Assembly: GCA_037439705.1 (NCBI GenBank)
Contig: JBBIVP010000029.1
Location: 1 to 15,299 of the forward strand
Reading direction: 5' to 3'
Length of the DNA: 15,299 bases
DNA from: JBBIVP01 sp037439705 [NCBI: bacterium]
GTDB taxonomy: Bacteria > JBBIVP01
This document shows positions 1 through 6,289 of the stretch, in pieces (positions within the stretch are counted from its first letter, which is position 1; each line of letters begins with the position of its first letter). The notes beneath the pieces were generated by a model. That model ran no database searches. It had not been told where the DNA came from and saw nothing but the letters and a program-made list of their open reading frames with translations. The translations under genes and the position numbers were made by a program.

Positions 1-189
1 TCTTAGCTTCTTCTATTTCTTTTGACAATTTTTCAATTGTTCTATCTTTCTCATTTATTTCCTTCTTAGCTTCTTCTATTTCTTTTGACAATTTTTCAAT
101 TGTTCTATCTTTCTCATTTATTTCCTTCTTAGCTTCTTCTATTTCTTTTGACAATTTTTCAATTGTTCTATCTTTCTCATTCATTTTAT
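1..189. repeat. 63-bp tandem repeat (three copies, continues off the left edge)
   Basis: Three head-to-tail copies lie at 1-63, 64-126 and 127-189. Copies one and two are identical. Copy three differs from copy one at three positions, all in its last eight bases. The unit is exactly 21 codons of the minus-strand methyltransferase/coiled-coil gene, which is three heptads, so gain or loss of a copy keeps both the reading frame and the heptad register. In each unit Ile occupies the same position of all three heptads. The identity between copies points to recent duplication or gene conversion. The number of further copies beyond base 1 is unknown. Confidence 0.97.
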
Positions 190-1279
190 TTTTAACTTTT
201 TCTAATTCCTCTGCGAATTTTTTAACAATTTCTTCTTTTTCTTCTATTATCTGTCTTTGCAGAAATGAACGCTCCTCGTCCAATTTTTTCCGTTCCATCC
301 TTTCCGTTTCAACTTGAGCGCACAATTTCTTCAGTTCTGGCTCGTTTGCCCAAAAATCATTTCTTATAACATTAGCAGATTCAGTTTTTGCAAGAACTTC
401 ATTCTTATATTGGGGCTTGCGAATGAGCACAAGGACAAGGTCATCCAATGTGCTCATAGGAATGAGCTGGTTGAACTTTTTAGAACTCATGTGAAGGAAA
501 AGGCTCTCTTCACCTGGAACAAAGAAGAAGTTTATCTCCTGGGCACTTCCGAAGATGTTTTTTTCGTTTTTGAAGAAGTTATCAGGATTATAAGCCTCTA
601 AACAATGAATAAAAGGTTTATAACCCTTCTTTTTCATAATTCTCACCAGGCGGGTTCCATGTTCCATTGAGAGGCATTCTGCATATACAAGCGGACGAAA
701 ATGCTCCAGAATGCTATCACTTCCTTCAATAATTTCACTCTCCATACCTTCAGCATCAATTTTTATGAGCCTGCATTTTTGCAATTTAAATTCATCAAGA
801 GGAACTACCTCAACTGCTATTCCGGAAGATTCGTTTTGATTCATACCGCTCTTCCCAACAAGGGAAAATGCTCCAGGGTTATCCTTTAATTCTGATGAAA
901 ATTCACTAATCTGTAGAATTTTTTTCCCCTTCCCCAGTGCAACATTTAAGATTCTAACATTCGATAGGTCATTTTGTCTTATATTCATTTCTAAAACCTT
1001 ATAAGCAATGGGATTTGGCTCAAAAGCATAGACTAATCCACTTTCTCCTACATGGCGGGCAAAAGCAATGGTATGTGTTCCTATGAAAGCGCCTACATCT
1101 ACAACAATATCCCCTTTTTTAAGGAAATCCAGAAGGAAATCTATTTCCTGTTGTGCCCATTCACCATATTCTTTCAGCGAGCGTCCAATTATCATATCTG
1201 ACTTAAAATAGGAAATCATCCCATACCGCCAGGATTTAGTTTCCAGCAATTCAGCAAAGTTTACTTTTTCTAAAACCAT
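1..1279 (-). CDS. FkbM-family methyltransferase with C-terminal repetitive coiled coil (partial, 3' end off window)
   Basis: The frame is open from the ATG at 1279 to base 1 (426 codons seen). Residues about 45-200 form a class I SAM-dependent methyltransferase of the FkbM type. The SAM-binding motif I is VDVGAFIGTHT (residues 60-70), the acidic end of strand 2 is AFEPNP (85-90), and the family's LIKIDAEGMESEI segment is at 171-183. A linker follows to about 310. From there to the window edge the chain is a Lys/Glu-rich coiled coil, which becomes an exact 21-residue repeat from about residue 366. FkbM enzymes O-methylate sugars or polyketides and often sit in polysaccharide loci, so a glycan substrate is inferred, not shown. 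An in-frame TGA 17 codons upstream and no other ATG, GTG or TTG between fix the start. No Shine-Dalgarno lies at normal distance; a GGGAG is 15 nt away. The gene follows ispG on the same strand after 52 bp. More domains, for example a glycosyltransferase, may follow the coiled coil. Confidence 0.9.
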   Translation of the reverse strand, partial: MVLEKVNFAELLETKSWRYGMISYFKSDMIIGRSLKEYGEWAQQEIDFLLDFLKKGDIVVDVGAFIGTHTIAFARHVGESGLVYAFEPNPIAYKVLEMNIRQNDLSNVRILNVALGKGKKILQISEFSSELKDNPGAFSLVGKSGMNQNESSGIAVEVVPLDEFKLQKCRLIKIDAEGMESEIIEGSDSILEHFRPLVYAECLSMEHGTRLVRIMKKKGYKPFIHCLEAYNPDNFFKNEKNIFGSAQEINFFFVPGEESLFLHMSSKKFNQLIPMSTLDDLVLVLIRKPQYKNEVLAKTESANVIRNDFWANEPELKKLCAQVETERMERKKLDEERSFLQRQIIEEKEEIVKKFAEELEKVKNKMNEKDRTIEKLSKEIEEAKKEINEKDRTIEKLSKEIEEAKKEINEKDRTIEKLSKEIEEAK

Positions 1280-1285
1280 AAGAAA

Positions 1286-1313
1286 ATTATAACACTCCCA
1301 AATTATTTCTCAA
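1286..1313 (-). promoter_or_regulatory. sigma-70-type promoter giving a near-leaderless mRNA
   Basis: On the minus strand a -35 TTGAGA (1308-1313) is followed by a 16-nt spacer and a perfect -10 TATAAT (1286-1291). The -10 is preceded by a TG one base upstream, as in extended -10 promoters. Only six bases separate the -10 box from the ATG at 1279. A start at the usual distance would therefore fall on or next to the A of the ATG, so the methyltransferase mRNA would have essentially no leader. This fits the missing ribosome binding site. It is a sequence match only. Confidence 0.6.
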
Positions 1314-1322
1314 AAGAAATAA
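1303..1322 (-). other. perfect 8-bp inverted repeat after ispG (possible weak terminator or operator)
   Basis: TTATTTCT (1303-1310) and AGAAATAA (1315-1322) are perfect inverted arms around a 4-nt loop. The element starts 9 bp beyond the ispG stop in its direction of transcription. The stem is AT-rich, and on the minus strand only TTT follows before GGG, so it is a poor intrinsic terminator. It overlaps the -35 box of the methyltransferase promoter, so a protein-binding role is equally possible. Confidence 0.4.
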
Positions 1323-1331
1323 CAAAAACCC

Positions 1332-2393
1332 CTACCATTCCTCCACAATTTTCATTACTTCCTTGATCAAATTTTTTGGTTCAACTTTTTTGAACTTTTT
1401 TCCTTTAATGTACAGGAGGAATGAGTTCTTTCCGCCGACAATTCCTATGTCTGCAAATTTTGCCTCTCCGGGACCATTCACCACACATCCCATAACAGCA
1501 AGAGTGATTGGTTTTTTAATAAATAGTGTTCTTTTTTCAATCTCATCCGCAATTTTCTGGACATTCACCTGACATCTTCCACATATAGGGCAGGCAATTA
1601 CCTTTACTCCCTCAAATTTTTTCAGTCCGAGGGAATTCAATATGTAGATTCCAGCAAGAACCTCAAATAATGGGTGGGTTGGTAGGGAAACCCTTATTGT
1701 ATCACCTATGCCTTTTGATAGGAGGATTGTCAATCCAACTGCAGACCTTATGCTTCCTGAGAATGATGTTCCTGATTCGGTGATTCCTGTGTGAAGCGGA
1801 ACATCCGTTTCAGAGGAAAACAGGATGTTTGTTGATACTGTTATAATTGGGTCAGTAGATTTTATTGAAACCTTGAAGTTTTTGAAACCGAGCTTATTTT
1901 CCAGAAAATCAGTCCATTTTTTTGCACTGAATGATAGGGCGGGAGGTGAAGGACTCCCGAATTTTTCAAGGACTTCTTTTTCAAGTGAACCAGCATTTAT
2001 TCCTATTCTCAGGGGGATTCCGTAATCCTGTGCTTTTTTAACTATCATTTCAACGAATTTTTCTCCTCCGATATTTCCGGGATTTATCCTCACACAATCA
2101 GCACCTGCTGAGATGACATCAAGGGCGAGTCTGTAATTGAAATGGATGTCTGCAACAAGTGGAATAGGAGAGTTCTTTTTTATCCATTCAAATGCTGAGA
2201 TTGCTCTTTCATCAGGGACTGCAAGCCTTATTATCTCACATCCTGCTGAATGGCACTTTTTTATCTCCTCAAGAGTCTTTTTCCTGTGGTGGGTAAATGT
2301 TTTTGTCATTGTCTGAACCGATATTGGCGCATCACCGCCCACAGGAACATTTCCAACGAAGATTTTTCGTGTTATTCTTCTTTTTATCTCCAT
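1332..2393 (-). CDS. ispG: 4-hydroxy-3-methylbut-2-en-1-yl diphosphate synthase (IspG/GcpE)
   Basis: This is the cytosolic iron-sulfur enzyme of the MEP isoprenoid pathway. It reductively converts methylerythritol cyclodiphosphate to HMBPP. The 353-residue length is that of the compact bacterial form, without the plant-type insert. The N-terminal TIM barrel shows PVGGDAPISVQTM (residues 17-29), LVADIHFNYRLAL (79-91) and CVRINPGNIG (100-109). The [4Fe-4S] ligands are visible in the C-terminal domain: Cys268 and Cys271 in CPIC, Cys303 in MGCVVNGPGE, and the family's glutamate ligand Glu310. The Cys271-Cys303 spacing of 32 fits the Aquifex-type enzyme. The start ATG at 2393 overlaps the end of the lipoprotein gene by 10 bp and has a good AAGGAAGGA Shine-Dalgarno, so the two genes are probably translated from one mRNA. 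All key residues are present, so the protein should be active. Confidence 0.97.
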   Translation of the reverse strand: MEIKRRITRKIFVGNVPVGGDAPISVQTMTKTFTHHRKKTLEEIKKCHSAGCEIIRLAVPDERAISAFEWIKKNSPIPLVADIHFNYRLALDVISAGADCVRINPGNIGGEKFVEMIVKKAQDYGIPLRIGINAGSLEKEVLEKFGSPSPPALSFSAKKWTDFLENKLGFKNFKVSIKSTDPIITVSTNILFSSETDVPLHTGITESGTSFSGSIRSAVGLTILLSKGIGDTIRVSLPTHPLFEVLAGIYILNSLGLKKFEGVKVIACPICGRCQVNVQKIADEIEKRTLFIKKPITLAVMGCVVNGPGEAKFADIGIVGGKNSFLLYIKGKKFKKVEPKNLIKEVMKIVEEW

Positions 2394-3478
2394 CTCTCAA
2401 ATCCTTCCTTTAATGCGTGGTAACCGGGTTTTTTTGTTCCATCAGGTCTTATCACTCCCCAGAATGGTTCAACCTCCTGAAGACCCTTTATTTCCTCTTT
2501 TTCTGATGTGATAAATGTAAAATATAAAAATCCAGTTCCTCCGTTTTCAAATGTAGAATCAATGGCATCCCTTATGTATATTGCCTGATTTTCTTCAGAA
2601 AATTTTCTTTTTGGGGGAGAAGTTGGATACCCTGTTTCAAGAACGATAACCGGTTTTTCAGGGAAGAGGCGAACTGTTCTTCCAACCCTCTTTCCAACCT
2701 CTCTTCCATAAGTAGGTTCACCTATTAAGTAGTTCGGATATGCATCAAGTCCTATTATGTCAAGGTATCCATACCATCTTTTTATATCATTTATAAAATG
2801 AAGGTCTGTGTGAAAGTTGTGTGTTGTTTTTGCTTCAGGGTCTTCCTCCTTTACGGCGAGATAGAGAGATTTTATGAGCGAATCAAGAAATTCCCAGTCA
2901 CACCATGCATCTCCTTCCCTCCATCCCCAGGCAACAGTTTCGCATGCCACATTTAGTTCGTTTTCTATCTGCCAGATTTTTACAAAATTTTTTAACCTTC
3001 TAACTGCAATTTTTGCAAAGGCATAATTCAGGTCTATGTATCTCTCCCTCCCAACAATATCCGGATACGCCCTTTTGCCGGCTTTTTCCTTCATACAACC
3101 TTCTTCTGAAATAAAAGGCAAACTTCCATTATACCCCACTCCGATAGCCCCTATAATTGATATTCCGCTTTTCTTTAAGGTTTTTAAGGTTGTCTCAATG
3201 AGAGACCAGTCTCCTTTTTCAAATTGATTAAACGAGTCTTCACACGGGTCTATTTTTTCTTTAACAGCAATAATTGGAATTGCCATTCTAAACCAGTCCG
3301 CTCCAATTTCCTTTAATTCCTTTGCAAATAATTCTGTTTTTTCCTCCTGATTTTCTCCCTTTATAACTTCGGGATACCATGGACCTCCTCCGCTGAATCC
3401 GAGAATTCTCTTTTTTTCCTCACCGCAGGAAAGAAAAAGAAGGAGGAAAATCTGAAGGAAAATTTTTCTCCACATCAT
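2384..3478 (-). CDS. lipoprotein with TIM-barrel glycoside hydrolase-like domain
   Basis: The product is 364 aa from the ATG at 3478, or 363 from the adjacent ATG at 3475. It begins with MMWRK, a hydrophobic stretch and FLSC, a plausible lipobox with Cys18 as the lipidated residue, so it is probably anchored in an envelope membrane and faces the periplasm or surface. The rest resembles a clan-A (beta/alpha)8 glycosidase. A strand ending in IWQIENELN gives a candidate acid/base Glu174, VIVLETGYPTS gives a candidate nucleophile Glu281, and LDIIGLDAYPNY lies between them. This is the usual order and spacing for GH5/GH53-like enzymes; I cannot assign a family or substrate. The open frame extends to 3586, but the extra 36 residues overlap the preceding gene and lie before the signal peptide, so I exclude them. 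The start lacks a clear Shine-Dalgarno, and a TTG nine codons upstream is an alternative. It sits 32 bp after the coiled-coil gene and overlaps ispG. Confidence 0.75.
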   Translation of the reverse strand: MMWRKIFLQIFLLLFLSCGEEKKRILGFSGGGPWYPEVIKGENQEEKTELFAKELKEIGADWFRMAIPIIAVKEKIDPCEDSFNQFEKGDWSLIETTLKTLKKSGISIIGAIGVGYNGSLPFISEEGCMKEKAGKRAYPDIVGRERYIDLNYAFAKIAVRRLKNFVKIWQIENELNVACETVAWGWREGDAWCDWEFLDSLIKSLYLAVKEEDPEAKTTHNFHTDLHFINDIKRWYGYLDIIGLDAYPNYLIGEPTYGREVGKRVGRTVRLFPEKPVIVLETGYPTSPPKRKFSEENQAIYIRDAIDSTFENGGTGFLYFTFITSEKEEIKGLQEVEPFWGVIRPDGTKKPGYHALKEGFERWR

Positions 3479-3510
3479 TCTGTTGAAGAACTTTTTTGAT
3501 ACCAAAAACC

Positions 3511-3872
3511 TTATTTGAGAAATTGCCCTATTGCAAGAAGGATGCTTATAATTGTTCCGAATAAGGCAAGCGTCCCAACCGTCCATTTGATAAGAGATGT
3601 CATCCTCTCATACATTCTATCAATTCTTTCATTTATCAGGTCAATCCTTTTATTTATCAGGTCATTTATCCTGTCAAACCTCTCATTCATCTCCTTCCTC
3701 AATTCCTTCACATCCATCTTCAACTCTGCTACATCCCTCTCAAGTAACTCAAGTCTTGAAAGAACCTCTCTGAATTCCTCTCTTGTTACCCGGTGCAATT
3801 TTATCTTCTCTACAATCATAGCCTCAAGTTCCTCAATTCCATCTCCCCGAGTTTCTCCCTTAAAACAGGCAT
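3511..3872 (-). CDS. small coiled-coil protein with C-terminal membrane anchor; apparent N-terminal frameshift
   Basis: The intact part (ATG at 3819, 102 aa) is a Glu/Arg-rich heptad coiled coil (residues about 14-75) ending in one transmembrane segment (WTVGTLALFGTIISILLAIG), a type common in thermophile and hyperthermophile genomes with no known function. The 3819 ATG has no ribosome binding site of its own. A strong one, AGGAGG at 3878-3883, sits 5 nt before an ATG at 3872. That frame reads MPVLREKLGE and then ends after 18 codons at a TGA overlapping the 3819 ATG. One extra base near 3842-3846 (a GGGG run and GAG) would join MPVLREKLGE to DGIEELEAMIVEK in the main frame, giving a natural protein of about 120 aa. 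Either the sequence lacks a base, the gene carries a frameshift, or the 18-codon frame is a coupled leader. Function is not recognised. Confidence 0.65.
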
Positions 3873-3892
3873 CTTATCCTCCTTTTTCTTTC

Positions 3893-3922
3893 ATTTTAAC
3901 AAATTTCCAGTAAAAAATACAA
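3893..3922 (-). promoter_or_regulatory. candidate promoter of the minus-strand operon
   Basis: On the minus strand TTGTAT (3917-3922), an 18-nt spacer and TAAAAT (3893-3898) precede the AGGAGG ribosome binding site (3878-3883) and the ATG at 3872. It is the best -35/-10 pair in the divergent 3873-4026 gap for this direction, but the -35 box is weak and AT-rich DNA yields such matches by chance. Confidence 0.35.
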
Positions 3923-3976
3923 ATGGATTGACTTTCAGGAAGCGGATTTCCCAAAACCCTGTCAATTGCATTTTGC

Positions 3977-4005
3977 TTGAATATCAAAAGGAAATTTAAT
4001 AAAAA
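3977..4005 (+). promoter_or_regulatory. candidate promoter of the ompH-lpx-rml-ugd operon
   Basis: TTGAAT (3977-3982), a 17-nt spacer and TAAAAA (4000-4005) lie upstream of a strong AAGGAGG (4015-4021) and the ompH ATG. This would give a very short leader. Alternative pairs using TTGCTT at 3974 with TAATAA or TTTAAT are also possible, so the exact boxes are uncertain. The nine downstream genes show no other obvious promoter because their ends overlap or nearly touch. Confidence 0.35.
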
Positions 4006-4026
4006 TTTTTAAAAAAGGAGGTTCTG

Positions 4027-4539
4027 ATGAAAAAATTGAGCTTTTTTGGGTTAATGGTTTTATTTTTGCCAGTTTATTCTATTGCAGAAACAAAAAAAAT
4101 TGGATATGTGGACATGCAGGCTGTTCTTCTCAAATCCAAGGCTGGAAGGGATGCAAAGGCTATTCTTGATAAAGAAAAAGAGGAGAAGAAGTCAACTCTT
4201 GACAAGATGAAAGAAGAGATTGAAAAATTGCAGAACGATATATCCAGGCAGAGCCTCGTTCTTACAGAGGAAAAGAGGAAGAAGATGGAGGATGAACTGG
4301 CAGTGAAGAAGCAGAACTTTTTGAAACTTCTGCAGGATTATGAAATGGAACTTCAGAAGAAAGACCAGGAGTGGACGGAAAAAATTTTGAAGGAAGTGGA
4401 AAAGGTTATATACAAAATAGGTAAAACAGAGGAATACGACATGATCGTTGAAAAGTCATCGGTTCTTTATGCCCCTGAGTCCTACGATATTACCGATAAG
4501 GTGATAAAGGAGTATGACAAAACCTATTCAACAAAATGA
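4027..4539 (+). CDS. ompH: OmpH/Skp-family periplasmic chaperone
   Basis: This 170-aa protein matches the OmpH/Skp family in size and layout. It has a Sec signal peptide with likely cleavage at SIA/E (after residue 20), the family's first strand KKIGYVDMQAVLLKS (residues 23-37), a long charged helical hairpin rich in Lys and Glu (about 40-135), and a closing strand segment around EEYDMIVEKSSVLYA. Skp trimers hold unfolded outer-membrane proteins in the periplasm on the way to the BAM complex. The start has AAGGAGG 5 nt upstream. The gene often lies between bamA and lpxD; here lpxD follows with a 26-bp overlap, but no bamA lies upstream, where a divergent promoter region is found instead. Family assignment is secure; chaperone function is inferred from family. 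Confidence 0.93.
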   Translation: MKKLSFFGLMVLFLPVYSIAETKKIGYVDMQAVLLKSKAGRDAKAILDKEKEEKKSTLDKMKEEIEKLQNDISRQSLVLTEEKRKKMEDELAVKKQNFLKLLQDYEMELQKKDQEWTEKILKEVEKVIYKIGKTEEYDMIVEKSSVLYAPESYDITDKVIKEYDKTYSTK

Positions 4540-5515
4540 AAAAACCCTTAAGGAGATAGCAGAACTCTTTAAGGGAAGGGTTGAAGGCGATGGTGAGAAA
4601 ATCATAAAAGGGGTGAATTCCCTTGACGAAGCGGGAGAAGAGGATATTTCTTTTCTCTCAAATCCTAAGTATATTGAGAAGGCAAGGAATTCAAAGGCCG
4701 GAGCCATCCTCGTTCGTGAGACCGAAGGGCTTGAAGGAAAAAATCTGGTGATAGTGGATGACCCATATTTAGCGGTTTCCATTCTCCTTGATGAATTTTA
4801 TCCTTCAAAGAAGGAGTTTGAGGGGATAAGTTCACTTGCTTTCATCCATCCATCAGCCTCCATCGGTAAGGGCGTGTCGGTTCTTCCATTTTCTTACATA
4901 GGTAAAAACACAAAAATAGGTGAAAATTCTTTCATAACTTCACATGTATATATCGGAGACGAGGTGGAAATTGGAAGGGAGTGCATTATATATCCGATGG
5001 TTTCTATCTATTCTTTCTCTTCAATTGGTGAGAGGTGCATCATTCACTCAGGTGCTGTGATAGGCTCGGATGGATTTGGATATGCCTGGGATAAAGACCA
5101 TTACAGAAAGATCAATCATATTGGAATGGTTGTGATAGAGGATGAGGTGGAGATAGGTTCAAACACAACAATTGACAGAGGAACATTCGGTGAAACAAGG
5201 ATTGGAAGGGGAACAAAAATTGACAATCTCGTTCAGATAGGGCACAATGTAAAAATTGGGAAAAACTGTATAATAGTAGCACAGGTGGGAATTTCTGGAA
5301 GCACAGAAATAGGTGATAATGTCATGATAGGAGGACAGGTAGGAGTCGTCGGGCATATAAAGATAGAGGACGATGCGAAGATAGGAGCAAAATCAGGGGT
5401 TCACAGGGATTTGAAAAAGGGCGAGATTGTGAGCGGAATTCCTATTCTTCCTCATAAAGAATGGCTGAAACTCAACCTTATATTTCAGAGGCTTCTTAAG
5501 AAACAAGAATGGTAA
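4514..5515 (+). CDS. lpxD: UDP-3-O-acylglucosamine N-acyltransferase (LpxD)
   Basis: LpxD adds the second 3-hydroxyacyl chain (amide-linked) in lipid A synthesis, using acyl-ACP in the cytoplasm. The 333 residues show the expected order. The N-terminal uridine-binding domain contains TLKEIAEL (11-18), GVNSLDEAGEEDISFLSNPKY (33-53) and a stretch ending in FIHPSASIGKGV. A left-handed beta-helix of hexapeptide repeats follows (about 110-310), with GSDGFGY at 184-190 and the general-base histidine His244 in QIGHNV. A helical tail (WLKLNLIFQRLLKKQ) closes it. The ATG at 4514 lies inside ompH and AGGAG is only one base before it, so translation probably depends on ribosomes finishing ompH. No other ATG, GTG or TTG starts in frame before the conserved TLKEIAEL. 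The stop overlaps lpxA by 7 bp. Confidence 0.96.
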   Translation: MTKPIQQNEKTLKEIAELFKGRVEGDGEKIIKGVNSLDEAGEEDISFLSNPKYIEKARNSKAGAILVRETEGLEGKNLVIVDDPYLAVSILLDEFYPSKKEFEGISSLAFIHPSASIGKGVSVLPFSYIGKNTKIGENSFITSHVYIGDEVEIGRECIIYPMVSIYSFSSIGERCIIHSGAVIGSDGFGYAWDKDHYRKINHIGMVVIEDEVEIGSNTTIDRGTFGETRIGRGTKIDNLVQIGHNVKIGKNCIIVAQVGISGSTEIGDNVMIGGQVGVVGHIKIEDDAKIGAKSGVHRDLKKGEIVSGIPILPHKEWLKLNLIFQRLLKKQEW

Positions 5516-6288
5516 AAATTGACCCAAGGGCAATCGTTTCTCCTGAAGCGGATATAGGTGATGGCTCTCAGATAGGACCCTTTGCAATCGTGGAAAAAGG
5601 AGCAGTTATTGGAAGAAATTGTTCCATAGGTGCTTATGCCTGTATCTACGGAAGGGTGATTATGGGGAACGACAATGTAGTTTATCCCCATGCATCAATT
5701 GGTGCTGAACATCAGTTTTTGAGGTTTAAGGAGCATCAAGGAGAGGTTATAATTGGACACAGAAATGTATTCAGAGAATTCGTAACAGTTCATCCGGGAA
5801 CACCAGAGGGAGATAATAAAACGATAATCGGAGATGACAACTACTTTATGATAGGAGTTCACATTGCACACGATTGCAGGATAGGGAACAGAAACATTTT
5901 TGCTAACCTTACTTCATTAGCGGGATTTATTGATGTCCAGAACGATGTCAATTTTGGAGGTATGTGCGGAATCCATCAGTGGACGAGAATAGGTTCATAC
6001 GCCATGATTGGAGGGGGGACGATGGTTACGATGGATATACCTCCATTCTGTCTGGCTGCTGGCAACAGGGCAGAACTTCATGGCATCAATGAAATTGGAC
6101 TGAAAAGGAGAGGATTTGAAGCGGAAAGAATTTCAAAACTCAAGAAAGCTTACAAAATTCTATTTTTAAGCGGTTTTTCTCTTGAGGAAGGGCTAAAAAG
6201 GGTTGAGGAACTTGGAGGAGAGGATGTGAGTTTATTAGTCCAGTTCATAAAAAATACAAAAAGGGGAATCCTCCCTGCGGCAAGGTAA
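5509..6288 (+). CDS. lpxA: acyl-ACP--UDP-N-acetylglucosamine O-acyltransferase (LpxA)
   Basis: LpxA catalyses the first step of lipid A synthesis, moving a 3-hydroxyacyl chain from ACP to the 3-OH of UDP-GlcNAc. Its 259 residues are the typical length. They comprise hexapeptide beta-helix coils from the start to about residue 180 and a helical C-terminal domain beginning near GLKRRGF. The catalytic motif HIAHDC carries His118 and the general base His121 (His122/His125 in E. coli). HQW aligns with the E. coli HQF, and the residue aligned with E. coli Gly173, which sets acyl length, is also Gly, suggesting that long (about C14) chains can be accepted; that is inference by alignment. The ATG overlaps lpxD and has only a weak Shine-Dalgarno, again suggesting coupling. 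fabZ and lpxC, frequent neighbours in other phyla, are absent. The next gene starts one base after the stop. Confidence 0.96.
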   Translation: MVKIDPRAIVSPEADIGDGSQIGPFAIVEKGAVIGRNCSIGAYACIYGRVIMGNDNVVYPHASIGAEHQFLRFKEHQGEVIIGHRNVFREFVTVHPGTPEGDNKTIIGDDNYFMIGVHIAHDCRIGNRNIFANLTSLAGFIDVQNDVNFGGMCGIHQWTRIGSYAMIGGGTMVTMDIPPFCLAAGNRAELHGINEIGLKRRGFEAERISKLKKAYKILFLSGFSLEEGLKRVEELGGEDVSLLVQFIKNTKRGILPAAR

Positions 6289-6289
6289 A

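Noticed and set aside
1-189. CRISPR array suggested by regular repeats
   Set aside because: The 63-bp units are directly adjacent with no unique spacers, and they are in-frame codons of the minus-strand coiled coil.
314-889. Two plus-strand open frames (95 and 62 codons)
   Set aside because: They lie antisense to the minus-strand methyltransferase frame, whose SAM-binding and DAEGME motifs are clear; they have no ribosome binding site and no plausible protein.
3479-3586. N-terminal 36-residue extension of the lipoprotein
   Set aside because: It overlaps the end of the coiled-coil gene and would put a non-signal segment before the signal peptide and lipobox.
3840-3850. Programmed -1 ribosomal frameshift in the small coiled-coil gene
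   Set aside because: The C GGG GAG context does not allow good re-pairing of both tRNAs and no downstream pseudoknot is evident; a base error or real indel is more likely.
3515-3999. Two plus-strand open frames (132 and 68 codons) opposite the coiled-coil gene and divergent gap
   Set aside because: The first is Ser/Ile/Phe-rich shadow coding of a Glu/Lys/Arg coiled coil; the second runs through promoter-like AT-rich DNA. Neither has a ribosome binding site.
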